Positions 1 to 5,665 of a stretch of 7,210 nt of DNA are shown one piece after another. The stretch is from the NCBI GenBank assembly GCA_026706165.1, contig JAPOZF010000629.1, positions 1-7,210 of the forward strand, read 5' to 3'. Source of the DNA: Gemmatimonadota bacterium (GTDB lineage: Bacteria; Latescibacterota; UBA2968; UBA8231). The translations under genes were made by a program, and so were the position numbers. Each line of letters opens with the position of its first letter. Position 1 is the first letter of the stretch. The notes beneath the pieces were generated by a model. It was not told where the DNA came from, ran no database searches, and worked only from the letters and a program-made list of their open reading frames with translations.

Positions 1-414
1 GCGGCGGACCCCGTTCCCGATCGGGAGGTCGCCCTCCGGGTAGCGCGCGTCGACGAGGTCGAGGCCCCTGGCGGCAGCCGCTTCTGCGAGCGCGGGGATC
101 TGCGACAGCCTGGTGTGCAGCCCGCTGGCGATGTCGTACCCCAGATCGAGGGCCCCGGAAAGAGAGGTCATCCACTCGTCGGAGATGACGCCCCCGCGGT
201 TGGCGACCCCGACGATCAGGGTGCGCGCCCCGGCGGCGCGCCCTTCTTCCAGGGTGAGATCCCGCAGGCCGAGGTCGGCGCGGCAGCCGTCGAGCCGCAG
301 CTGGCCGACGCACCAGTCGGGCCTCCAGCAGGCAATGCCGTCGGCGGTCTTGGCTGCCAGCTGGTCGGCCGCGTCTCCGAGGAACAGCAGGTAAGGTTTT
401 TTTAGGGGCTGCAC
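1..414 (-). CDS. dgcN: D-glutamate N-acetyltransferase DgcN / DUF1611 family, amino-terminal part (runs off left edge)
   Basis: Reading the minus strand from GTG at 414 gives 138 uninterrupted codons to the window edge, so the carboxy-terminal part is missing. The start reads M-Q-P-L-K-K-P-Y-L-L-F-L-G-D-A. Further recognisable blocks are D-Q-L-A-A-K-T-A-D-G-I, W-C-V-G-Q-L-R-L, a glycine-rich G-V-A-N-R-G-G-V-I strand-turn, and D-I-A-S-G-L-H-T-R-L before P-I-G-N-G at the edge. This order is characteristic of DUF1611 proteins, which usually begin PYLLFLGDA. Characterised members (DgcN) acetylate D-glutamate, and a racemase, DgcA, then acts on the N-acetyl-D-Glu. The nucleotide-binding part of the family lies beyond the window, and dgcA, if present, would be expected to the left. 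GTG is the only reasonable start, although no clear Shine-Dalgarno sequence precedes it (upstream minus-strand bases are pyrimidine-rich). The family call is firm; the exact substrate is inferred. Confidence 0.82.
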   Translation of the reverse strand, partial: MQPLKKPYLLFLGDAADQLAAKTADGIACWRPDWCVGQLRLDGCRADLGLRDLTLEEGRAAGARTLIVGVANRGGVISDEWMTSLSGALDLGYDIASGLHTRLSQIPALAEAAAARGLDLVDARYPEGDLPIGNGVRR

Positions 415-455
415 AGGTCTGAAGGGTGAGGTGGAGTTGCCGAAAGCGAGGCACC

Positions 456-484
456 AACCTACCGGCGAGGCTCGCGGTGGTCAA
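456..484 (-). promoter_or_regulatory. Candidate sigma70-like promoter for the leftward dgcN-type gene
   Basis: On the minus strand, TTGACC (484-479, five of six matches to the -35 consensus) is followed by a 17-bp spacer and TAGGTT (461-456, which keeps the first, second and last -10 bases). Transcription would begin near 449 and leave a leader of about 35 nt before the GTG at 414. Spacing and orientation fit; the -10 is weak, so this is a tentative call. Confidence 0.33.
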
Positions 485-543
485 GGCGCGGGGTAGCGGA
501 AGCACAAGCGCTGGAATGGGATGCGGCAACCCGTCGCCGTACC

Positions 544-569
544 GACGTACCCCTGTGACGTACCCCTGT
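544..569. repeat. 13-bp perfect tandem duplication
   Basis: GACGTACCCCTGT occurs twice without a gap at 544-556 and 557-569. It lies in the divergent intergenic region between the dgcN-type gene and the zinc-finger gene and is followed five bases later by a second, unrelated tandem pair. Possible roles are a pair of protein-binding half-sites or simply a slippage duplication. It is too short and has too few copies to be a CRISPR or a typical VNTR. Confidence 0.9.
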
Positions 570-573
570 ACTG

Positions 574-579
574 TATATT
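574..579 (+). promoter_or_regulatory. Weak candidate -10 element (TATATT) upstream of the zinc-finger gene
   Basis: TATATT sits in an AT-rich patch of an otherwise GC-rich region, between the 13-bp and 11-bp tandem pairs. No good -35 hexamer lies 16-18 bp upstream (the bases there are CCCTGT). If it is used, transcription would start near 586, inside the second 11-bp repeat, leaving about 95 nt before the GTG at 681. This would suit an activator- or repressor-controlled promoter, but that is inference. Confidence 0.2.
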
Positions 580-605
580 CACCGGATATTCACCGGGCAT
601 TCCGG
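575..605. repeat. 11-bp perfect tandem duplication with a degenerate third copy
   Basis: ATATTCACCGG occurs twice head to tail at 575-585 and 586-596, immediately followed by GCATTCCGG (597-605), which looks like a shortened third copy. The 11-bp period is close to one DNA helical turn, so repeated units would face the same side of the helix, as in arrayed operator half-sites. Together with the adjacent 13-bp pair this makes about 60 bp of repeat-built sequence in a divergent promoter region. Confidence 0.88.
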
Positions 606-633
606 CGCGGGGCACGGCACCCGTTCGGGCAAA

Positions 634-645
634 CCCCCCGGGGGG
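634..645. repeat. 12-bp perfect palindrome C6G6
   Basis: CCCCCCGGGGGG is a perfect palindrome 35 bp upstream of the GTG start of the zinc-finger gene, just before its Shine-Dalgarno region. It has no loop, so it is a poor RNA hairpin by itself, and it could be chance in GC-rich DNA. If the leader is transcribed, flanking bases might pair to reduce access to the ribosome-binding site. Confidence 0.5.
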
Positions 646-680
646 CTCCCGCGGCCAACCGAAGGGAAGCGGACAAAATC

Positions 681-1100
681 GTGGAAATCCAGGTCATATG
701 TCCTGAATGCGGAAAAAGGGTCTCCCTGCGGGGACTGAACGGGCACCTGCGTTTCGAGCACGATTACAGCCTTCAGAACGCCAGGAAGATCGCCTCCGGA
801 ATCGATGTCGACGCCACCCTGAATCGCCTCGAACAGGAGGTGATGCAGCACGTCACGCTCCTGTATCAGCTGAAAGAGGAAGCGGAGGAGCTGAAAGAAG
901 CGCACCGCGAAGGGGTGATCGGCGAGACCCTGTACGAGCGCATGATCACCCAGAAGGGCCAGGAGCTGACGGCCGCGACCAGGTACCTCCAGCGGCTGGA
1001 GAACAGCTGGCTGGAGCGCATGGGGGAGCGCATCGGTGTTCCCGACCTCGACGAGGAGCTGGAAATCGAGGTGCCGCCCGACACTTCGGAATCAGGCTGA
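681..1100 (+). CDS. Small C2H2-type zinc-finger / coiled-coil protein, unknown function
   Basis: The 139-residue product starts at GTG 681, preceded by a purine-rich stretch (GGGAAGCGGA, 664-673) ending 7 nt upstream. The reading frame stays open further upstream to an ATG at 426, but that stretch would be arginine- and proline-rich, crosses the repeats, and looks non-coding. The amino end holds Cys7-X2-Cys10-X11-His22-X4-His27, close to a classical C2H2 finger, with C-P-E-C-G-K and L-N-G-H-L-R-F-E-H around the ligands. Residues about 45-120 are charged and heptad-like (K-E-E-A-E-E-L-K-E), suggesting a long coiled coil that could dimerise, and the tail is very acidic. A small zinc-binding DNA- or protein-binding factor is a reasonable guess. 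It is divergent from dgcN, so a local regulator is possible, but no family name is recognised. Confidence 0.75.
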   Translation: MEIQVICPECGKRVSLRGLNGHLRFEHDYSLQNARKIASGIDVDATLNRLEQEVMQHVTLLYQLKEEAEELKEAHREGVIGETLYERMITQKGQELTAATRYLQRLENSWLERMGERIGVPDLDEELEIEVPPDTSESG

Positions 1101-1271
1101 TCCGCTTTCCATGTCAGCATCGGTTTCCTGGAGAAACCAGTTGCGCGGACCTGCCATGGGAAGGCAACGCGGATTGTCTTGCCATTGGGGCCGGGGTCGG
1201 TCGCACACTCGGGGTTTGCTCTCAAGTGTCCTGTCTGTTGCCCCCTCCGTGGCTTGAAGTGACGGAATTTC
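1101..1271 (+). other. 171-bp intergenic region with a small hairpin
   Basis: GGTTTC (1122-1127) and GAAACC (1133-1138) form a perfect 6-bp stem with a 5-nt CTGGA loop, 21 bases past the stop of the zinc-finger gene. No T-tract follows, so it is at best a weak or Rho-assisted end of transcription, or an RNA-stabilising hairpin. The rest of the gap shows no convincing promoter hexamers and no coding frame I would accept. Confidence 0.4.
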
Positions 1272-2231
1272 ATGGGCCTTGACCTGAAAAAATGGTGCGC
1301 TGCGATCGGGGTGCTTTTCTGGATAGTGGTTTCAGCCAACGCCCATAGCGGGGAGCGAGTGTTTCCGATTACCTGTCTCACCGACGAAATGTTGGCGGAG
1401 ATTCGGCTTGATGACGGCCTGATAGAGGAGTGGTTCGACCTGATCGGCGAGCCTGGCATGACCCTGCTGGATTTCGAAGAGGAAAGAGGAGACCTGCCGC
1501 TCGATCCTTCCGACCTGGACTTCCGCATCTGGCTGGCCTGGCACAACGATCCGGCTCGCTTCTACGTGGCGTTCGTGGCCAGCGACGACGTGTACATCAA
1601 CACTCACGACTTCAGTGGGGATGGATTCCAGGATCTCATGTTCGAAAATGACATGATGATGCTGGCGATCGATGGAGACCACAGTGGGGGTGCGGGTTTT
1701 GCAGGCACGCCGGATGATTGGTTGAACCATCGAGGGAACGCCCAGCATTACGAGGCCATTGCCAGTACAGTCAGCGGGCCCACCTTGGATGACCCGCGCA
1801 CCCGAAATACGATAGAGGGATTTCCCTGGACCGTGCTTCCGCCTTATGGAGACAGCGGCGGAGGCGTGGCCGGAGAAGCACCCACGATCAGTGTGATCGA
1901 GTTGTACGTGACCCCATTTGACCGGTGGGACTCGGATTTCCTGGAAAACGGGGTAGACAACGTGGTAAGCGATCTGGCTGCGGGACAGACCGTCGGGTTT
2001 GCGGTAGCGGCAGTCGACCAGGACCATTCCGAACCGGAGATCTGGGTGCCGAGAGGAATAGAGCCAGATAACGAGTTCGACTCTCTGACCCTGGATATGC
2101 TTACCAGTCGAGCGGATTCATTTCTGGACGGTATCCTGCTGCCTGCCGACCCCGCTGGAGGCACGGCTGTCGGGCAGGCCACCTGGGGTCGAATCAAGGC
2201 TGCCCTGAAGATCGAGGGGGCGGCAAAATGA
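1272..2231 (+). CDS. Secreted CBM9/DOMON-like protein, unknown function
   Basis: The 319-residue product has a clear export signal: two lysines (6-7), a hydrophobic core (about 8-21) and a likely cleavage after A-N-A (residue 24). The mature part opens with an I-R-L-D-D-G-L-I-E-E-W segment (44-54), then D-L-D-F-R-I-W-L-A-W (81-90) and R-F-Y-V-A-F-V-A-S-D-D (96-106). Alternating strands of this kind are typical of CBM9/DOMON-like beta-sandwiches that bind sugars, haem or other ligands outside the cytoplasm. Acidic turns such as D-G-D-H-S-G-G (134-140) could bind calcium. The end, T-A-V-G-Q-A-T-W-G-R-I-K (298-309), resembles a short conserved tail I associate with such proteins in uncultivated phyla. 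By eye the gene is less GC-rich than its neighbours and uses ATA at residues 18, 51, 181 and 263. The ATG at 1272 has only a weak Shine-Dalgarno sequence. Ligand and role are unknown. Confidence 0.8.
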   Translation: MGLDLKKWCAAIGVLFWIVVSANAHSGERVFPITCLTDEMLAEIRLDDGLIEEWFDLIGEPGMTLLDFEEERGDLPLDPSDLDFRIWLAWHNDPARFYVAFVASDDVYINTHDFSGDGFQDLMFENDMMMLAIDGDHSGGAGFAGTPDDWLNHRGNAQHYEAIASTVSGPTLDDPRTRNTIEGFPWTVLPPYGDSGGGVAGEAPTISVIELYVTPFDRWDSDFLENGVDNVVSDLAAGQTVGFAVAAVDQDHSEPEIWVPRGIEPDNEFDSLTLDMLTSRADSFLDGILLPADPAGGTAVGQATWGRIKAALKIEGAAK

Positions 2232-2272
2232 GCGTGGGAACGCGGGCTCCAGCCGTTGCCCGGGACAGGTAA
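2228..2272 (+). other. Possible 14-codon mini-ORF overlapping the upstream stop (ATGA)
   Basis: The ATG at 2228 overlaps the TGA that ends the preceding gene in the classic ATGA arrangement, with a strong purine block (GAGGGGG, 2214-2220) 7 nt upstream. It encodes M-S-V-G-T-R-A-P-A-V-A-R-D-R and then stops at TAA 2270-2272. It could be a coupled leader peptide, the remnant of a lost downstream gene, or chance. Nothing in the peptide suggests function. Confidence 0.18.
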
Positions 2273-2322
2273 ATTCCGCTTCTTGAATCTGTTCGCGCCG
2301 ACCCCAGGCAGGCCCTTTCACC

Positions 2323-2880
2323 GTGATCGCAAAGACCCGCAAAGCACCCCGGAAAAAGAACGCGACGCCGATCGAGATCGGCGCCCTGCTGATGGAGACA
2401 GTGTGCGTTTCGGGGGCCTCCGAGCAGCCGGCCCTCGAGGAGCTGGCCGAGTACCTCGGAACCCCCCTGGGGCGGATGCAGTCCGAGCTGCTGTTTCTGC
2501 GCGCCTTCGCGGTCGATTTCGCCCTCAACATGTCGCTGGGGGACGGTCCGGCGCGCTGGGCGATAGCAGAGCAGTACTACCGGCACTGGGAGATGGTGGC
2601 GGAGGGAACGGGCCACGACACGATCGAGGGCCTGGAAGAGCGCCTCAACTTCTACACCGAAGTCATCAACACCTCCCACATCGGCGCCGCGGGATTGACG
2701 GAGCAGGTCGGCATGGCCTTCGCGTCGCGCTGCCTGTCCGCCGGGGACGATGAGGACGGGGACTCCCGATCCGGTAGTTCCGTAGACCTCGCGATGCTTG
2801 GAGGCTCGATGTTCGTCGCCCTGTTCGACGAGGTCTCCGACATGCTCACCCAGGTAGAAATCGTTCTGATAGATCCATGA
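2323..2880 (+). CDS. Uncharacterised helical protein, probably co-transcribed with cfa
   Basis: The 185-residue protein starts at GTG 2323. An in-frame TGA at 2284-2286 with no other start codon after it fixes this as the first possible start, and GGCAGG at 2307-2312 lies about 10 nt upstream. The amino end is strongly basic (K-T-R-K-A-P-R-K-K, 4-12). The middle looks like amphipathic helices (about 17-120), including L-G-R-M-Q-S-E-L-L-F-L-R (49-60) and Q-Y-Y-R-H-W-E-M-V (84-92). A disordered acidic and serine-rich stretch (140-153, G-D-D-E-D-G-D-S-R-S-G-S) separates a last hydrophobic segment (157-183). There is no signal peptide and no metal or nucleotide-binding motif that I recognise. Only 19 bp separate it from cfa, so a shared transcript is likely; a role linked to membrane lipids is only guilt by association. 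Confidence 0.72.
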   Translation: MIAKTRKAPRKKNATPIEIGALLMETVCVSGASEQPALEELAEYLGTPLGRMQSELLFLRAFAVDFALNMSLGDGPARWAIAEQYYRHWEMVAEGTGHDTIEGLEERLNFYTEVINTSHIGAAGLTEQVGMAFASRCLSAGDDEDGDSRSGSSVDLAMLGGSMFVALFDEVSDMLTQVEIVLIDP

Positions 2881-2888
2881 GGAAGGAG
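2881..2888 (+). promoter_or_regulatory. Strong Shine-Dalgarno sequence for cfa
   Basis: GGAAGGAG begins directly after the TGA of the preceding gene and lies 11 nt before the ATG at 2900. An ATG at 2890 is too close to it (1 nt) and opens only a 9-codon frame, so it supports 2900 as the real start and translation of cfa from a shared transcript. Confidence 0.7.
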
Positions 2889-2899
2889 TATGGGCGGTC

Positions 2900-4201
2900 A
2901 TGACTGTCGCCGCCGCTGATTCGGCGGTCGAGACCACGCTGGACCTGATCCGGCAGATCTTCGGCGGGCTCGACCAGCCCAGCATCGCCATGCGGCTCTG
3001 GGACGGCACCACCTGGGAGCCGGCCCCGGGCACGGAGGCGAAGTGCACCGTCGTGCTGAAGCATCCCGGCGCCCTGCGCAAGATGTTTCTCACACCGACC
3101 GAGCTCAACCTTGCGGAGTGCTACCTCCACGACGACTACGATATCCAGGGAGAGGTCGAAGCTCTCATGCCGGTCGCCGAGCAGCTGCTCGCGCAGCCCC
3201 GCACCTTCTGGGAAAAGCTGCGGATCGGGCGCCGCCTGCTCAGTCTGCCGGGCGGCCGGTGGCGCTCCCGGAACGGCTTCGGACGGGCGCGGCTGTCCGG
3301 TTCCGAGCATTCCGTCGAGCGCGACAGCGCCGCGGTAACTCACCACTACAACGTATCCAACGACTTCTACGCCATCTGGCTCGACCGCAACATGGTCTAC
3401 TCCTGTGCGCTGTTCGGCTCCGCCGACGAGTCGCTGGACGCCGCCCAGGAGCGCAAGCTCGACTACATCTGCCGCAAGCTGCGGCTGCGGCCGGGAGAGC
3501 GCTTCCTCGACATCGGCTGCGGGTGGGGCGGGCTGATCATGCACGCCGCCCGGGAGTACGGAGCCGAGGCCCTCGGCATCACCCTGAGCCGGCCGCAGGC
3601 CGATCTCGCCAACGAGCGCATCCGCGGGGCTGGCCTGCAGGACCGCTGCCGCGCCGAGGTGGTCGATTACCGGGAGCTGAAGGAGTCCGGATTCGACAAG
3701 CTCGCCAGCATCGGCATGGTGGAGCACGTCGGGGAGGAACGGCTGCCCGAGTACTTCGGCGCCGCCTTCGAGCTGCTGAAGCCGGGCGGGGTGTTCCTCA
3801 ACCACGGGATCGGCGAGCTGCCGGGGCGGCCGCGCAGCCGCAAGCCAGGCTTCGTGCGCACCTACGTCTTCCCCGACAGCGCCCTGCCCTCCATCTCGTC
3901 GGTCGTCACGGCCGCCGAGGACTGCCGCTTCGAGCCGCGCGACGTCGAGAGCCTGCGCGAGCATTACGCCATGACCCTGAGACACTGGGTGCGGCGCCTC
4001 GAAGCCCGGCAGGAGGAGGCGAAGCAGGAGGTCGGGGAGACCACCTACCGGGTGTGGCGGCTCTACATGGCCGGCTGCGCCCACTGGTTCGCCGCGGGCC
4101 ACATCGCGGTGTACCAGACCCTGCTGGTCAAGCGCCGCAACGGCAGCAGCGGCTTCCCCCTGCTGCGCAACGACTGGTACGAGCGGAGATCCGGTTCATA
4201 G
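2900..4201 (+). CDS. cfa: Cyclopropane-fatty-acyl-phospholipid synthase (SAM-dependent)
   Basis: The 433-residue enzyme moves a methylene group from S-adenosylmethionine to the double bond of unsaturated acyl chains in membrane phospholipids, forming cyclopropane fatty acids. An amino-terminal lipid-contacting domain (about 1-120, with the family feature N-L-A-E-C-Y-L-H-D-D-Y) is followed by the H-H-Y-N-V-S-N-D-F-Y signature (148-157) and the SAM-binding loop L-D-I-G-C-G-W-G-G (203-211). All bicarbonate-site residues known from E. coli Cfa have counterparts: Cys169 (Y-S-C-A), Glu275 (G-M-V-E-H-V-G), His302 and Ile304 (N-H-G-I-G), and Tyr356 (E-H-Y-A-M-T-L). It should therefore be active. Length is somewhat above the roughly 380 residues of E. 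coli Cfa, as in many high-GC relatives. It acts at the inner face of the membrane, often in stationary phase or under stress. The upstream gene is 19 bp away. A methyltransferase making methyl-branched lipids from the same family is the main alternative. Confidence 0.95.
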   Translation: MTVAAADSAVETTLDLIRQIFGGLDQPSIAMRLWDGTTWEPAPGTEAKCTVVLKHPGALRKMFLTPTELNLAECYLHDDYDIQGEVEALMPVAEQLLAQPRTFWEKLRIGRRLLSLPGGRWRSRNGFGRARLSGSEHSVERDSAAVTHHYNVSNDFYAIWLDRNMVYSCALFGSADESLDAAQERKLDYICRKLRLRPGERFLDIGCGWGGLIMHAAREYGAEALGITLSRPQADLANERIRGAGLQDRCRAEVVDYRELKESGFDKLASIGMVEHVGEERLPEYFGAAFELLKPGGVFLNHGIGELPGRPRSRKPGFVRTYVFPDSALPSISSVVTAAEDCRFEPRDVESLREHYAMTLRHWVRRLEARQEEAKQEVGETTYRVWRLYMAGCAHWFAAGHIAVYQTLLVKRRNGSSGFPLLRNDWYERRSGS

Positions 4202-4305
4202 CGCCCTCCCGCATTCCTGTTGGATATATGCCCACCCCCGTCCACATCGGCCAGACCATCCGAAACGCCTGCCTCTTCAACTTCCGCCGGTACGAGCAAT
4301 CCCCT

Positions 4306-4878
4306 ATGAATGCCGATGCCCTGCTGCAGACCGTATCCCGTTTTTTTTCACTGTTGGAGGAAAGGGAAATCGAGTACCTGCTGGTCGGCGGTGTGGCCCT
4401 GCTCCAATACGTTGAGGGGCGGAATACCGAAGACATCGATCTGATCGTAAGCGTCGGTTCGCTGAAGGCGCTTCCCGAAATCACCATCGAACACCGGGAC
4501 GGCCACTTTTTCCGGGGCAGATTCGAGGACTTGCGCGTCGATTTCCTGCTGACCACGAACCCTCTCTTCGCCATGGTGCAGGAGGGATACGCCACCCGAC
4601 ACACGTTTCGGGAGCGCCGGATTCCCTGCGCTACGGTCGAAGGTCTCATCCTGCTCAAACTGTATGCCCTTCCTTCCCTCTACCGCCAAGGAAACTTCGC
4701 CCGCGTCGGTCTCTACGAAAATGACCTCGCCACCCTGATGCACACTTATCAGCCGGACCTCGAACCACTTTTTGCGGCCCTCGGTTCCCAGCTCAGCCCG
4801 GCCGACCTGGGGGAGGTGCGCCGGATCACCGCAGAGCTCCAGCAACGCATCGAGCGTTTCCGGCGTCCTTGGAGTTAG
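4306..4878 (+). CDS. Solitary nucleotidyltransferase-fold protein
   Basis: The 190-residue protein has Y-L-L-V-G-G-V-A-L-L (24-33) and R-N-T-E-D-I-D-L-I-V (39-48). These are the Gly-Gly and Asp-X-Asp (Asp43, Asp45) motifs of the polymerase-beta-like nucleotidyltransferase superfamily; a third acidic residue is probably Asp79 (R-V-D-F-L-L). The helical second half, with V-E-G-L-I-L-L-K-L-Y-A-L-P-S (111-124) and Y-E-N-D-L-A-T-L (137-144), resembles stand-alone relatives that I recall from cyanobacteria and AbiEii-like proteins. No HEPN or AbiEi-type antitoxin partner is adjacent, so toxin-antitoxin function is not supported. The frame remains open far upstream through cfa in the wrong phase. 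ATG 4306 is chosen because M-N-A-D-A-L-L matches the usual family beginning; an in-frame ATG at 4228 is an alternative. Neither has a good Shine-Dalgarno sequence. Substrate is unknown. Confidence 0.82.
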   Translation: MNADALLQTVSRFFSLLEEREIEYLLVGGVALLQYVEGRNTEDIDLIVSVGSLKALPEITIEHRDGHFFRGRFEDLRVDFLLTTNPLFAMVQEGYATRHTFRERRIPCATVEGLILLKLYALPSLYRQGNFARVGLYENDLATLMHTYQPDLEPLFAALGSQLSPADLGEVRRITAELQQRIERFRRPWS

Positions 4879-4968
4879 GTCCGTCTCTGCTACACGAAAG
4901 CCGCTTCCGGTTCCATTCCCGCCGGACCCCCAGACGGCGATGCGGTCGGGAGGCGGTGAGCTGATTCG

Positions 4969-5622
4969 ATGCGCATAGAAGACCACCTTCTCCGGTGCGA
5001 TGGAGTGGAGTTCACCGAATCGCCGAACATCGGCGACCCCTTCGAGCCCGGGTACCCCGACACCATCGTCATTCACTACACCGCCTGCCGCGACCCGGGC
5101 GCGGCCGTCGCCACCCTGACCGATCCGGGGCGGAAGGTCTCCGCTCACCTCGTGGTCCCCCGGGAGGGAGCCGTCACACAGCTGGTCCGGTTCGATACGG
5201 TCGCCTGGCACGCCGGCGTCAGCGTCTGGAAGGGCCGCACCGCCCTCAACCGGTTTTCCCTCGGCATCGAAGTCGACAACGCCGGTCGTCTCGAAGCGCG
5301 GGACGGCCGCTATCTCGCCCACTTCGGAGACAGCTACCCGGCCGCGGAGACCGTGCGCGCCGTTCACCGCAACGAGACCGGGGCGGCGTACTGGCACGCC
5401 TATCCCGAATCGCAGCTCGATGTCGTCGAGCTGCTGTGCCGTCTGCTGATAGCCGAGTACGGAATCGTCGAAATCGTCGGCCACGAGGAGATCGCGCCGG
5501 ACCGCAAGGTCGACCCGGGCCCCGCCTTTCCGCTCGACGAAATGAGGACGAGGCTCCTGGGCGGGACGAGGCCGGGCGTACTGGCGAAAGGCCGCGGGGC
5601 GTCGCCTCGAACGGCCTCCTGA
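4969..5622 (+). CDS. N-acetylmuramoyl-L-alanine amidase, AmpD-like (Amidase_2)
   Basis: The 217-residue zinc amidase cuts the bond between N-acetylmuramic (or anhydro-muramic) acid and L-alanine of peptidoglycan fragments. The family zinc ligands are visible: His36 (I-V-I-H-Y-T-A), His172 (V-G-H-E-E-I-A) and Asp182. Lys180 stands two residues before the aspartate, as in AmpD (Lys162/Asp164), and Glu101 in S-L-G-I-E-V-D-N matches AmpD Glu116. There is no signal peptide or membrane segment, so a cytoplasmic, murein-recycling role like AmpD is favoured over a secreted autolysin. The tail after residue 198 is basic, low in complexity and probably disordered. The ATG at 4969 is preceded by GGGAGGCGGTGAG (4948-4960). 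The enolase-family gene follows after 43 bp, probably on the same transcript. A phage-type endolysin origin is possible, but no other phage genes are near. Confidence 0.9.
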   Translation: MRIEDHLLRCDGVEFTESPNIGDPFEPGYPDTIVIHYTACRDPGAAVATLTDPGRKVSAHLVVPREGAVTQLVRFDTVAWHAGVSVWKGRTALNRFSLGIEVDNAGRLEARDGRYLAHFGDSYPAAETVRAVHRNETGAAYWHAYPESQLDVVELLCRLLIAEYGIVEIVGHEEIAPDRKVDPGPAFPLDEMRTRLLGGTRPGVLAKGRGASPRTAS

Positions 5623-5652
5623 CAAGGAAAGCCGCGAGAGCAACCACAGAAA

Positions 5653-5661
5653 GGGGAGGAG
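5653..5661 (+). promoter_or_regulatory. Strong Shine-Dalgarno sequence for the enolase-family gene
   Basis: GGGGAGGAG lies 4 nt before the ATG at 5666 and fixes that start. It is the strongest ribosome-binding site in the window and, with the 43-bp gap to the amidase gene, suggests efficient translation of the second gene of a shared transcript. Confidence 0.65.
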
Positions 5662-5665
5662 ACGG

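Noticed and set aside
113..405. Two plus-strand open frames at the left end
   Set aside because: They are shadows of the minus-strand DUF1611/DgcN gene, whose translation is clearly family-like while theirs is not.
544..605. Repeats as a CRISPR array
   Set aside because: Units are 11 and 13 bp, directly abutting, two copies each, with no spacers and no cas genes nearby.
2890..2919. ATG mini-frame (9 codons) just after the GGAAGGAG ribosome site ahead of cfa
   Set aside because: Only one base separates it from the Shine-Dalgarno sequence, which is too close for initiation. The ATG at 2900 has workable spacing and gives the whole family sequence.
2846..4102. Long minus-strand open frame (418 codons) opposite cfa
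   Set aside because: It lies antisense to a fully motif-verified cfa gene, its translation is low in complexity and matches no family, and GC-rich DNA readily leaves the antisense frame open.
3043..4305. Plus-strand frame open through cfa and continuous with the nucleotidyltransferase
   Set aside because: Upstream of 4228 the translation is arginine/alanine-rich noise in a shadow phase of cfa. Recognisable family sequence begins only at 4306, so a giant fusion protein or frameshift product is not supported.
4306..4878. Nucleotidyltransferase as half of a MNT/HEPN or AbiE toxin-antitoxin system
   Set aside because: The flanking genes are cfa and a murein amidase; no small HEPN or winged-helix antitoxin frame lies on either side within the gaps.
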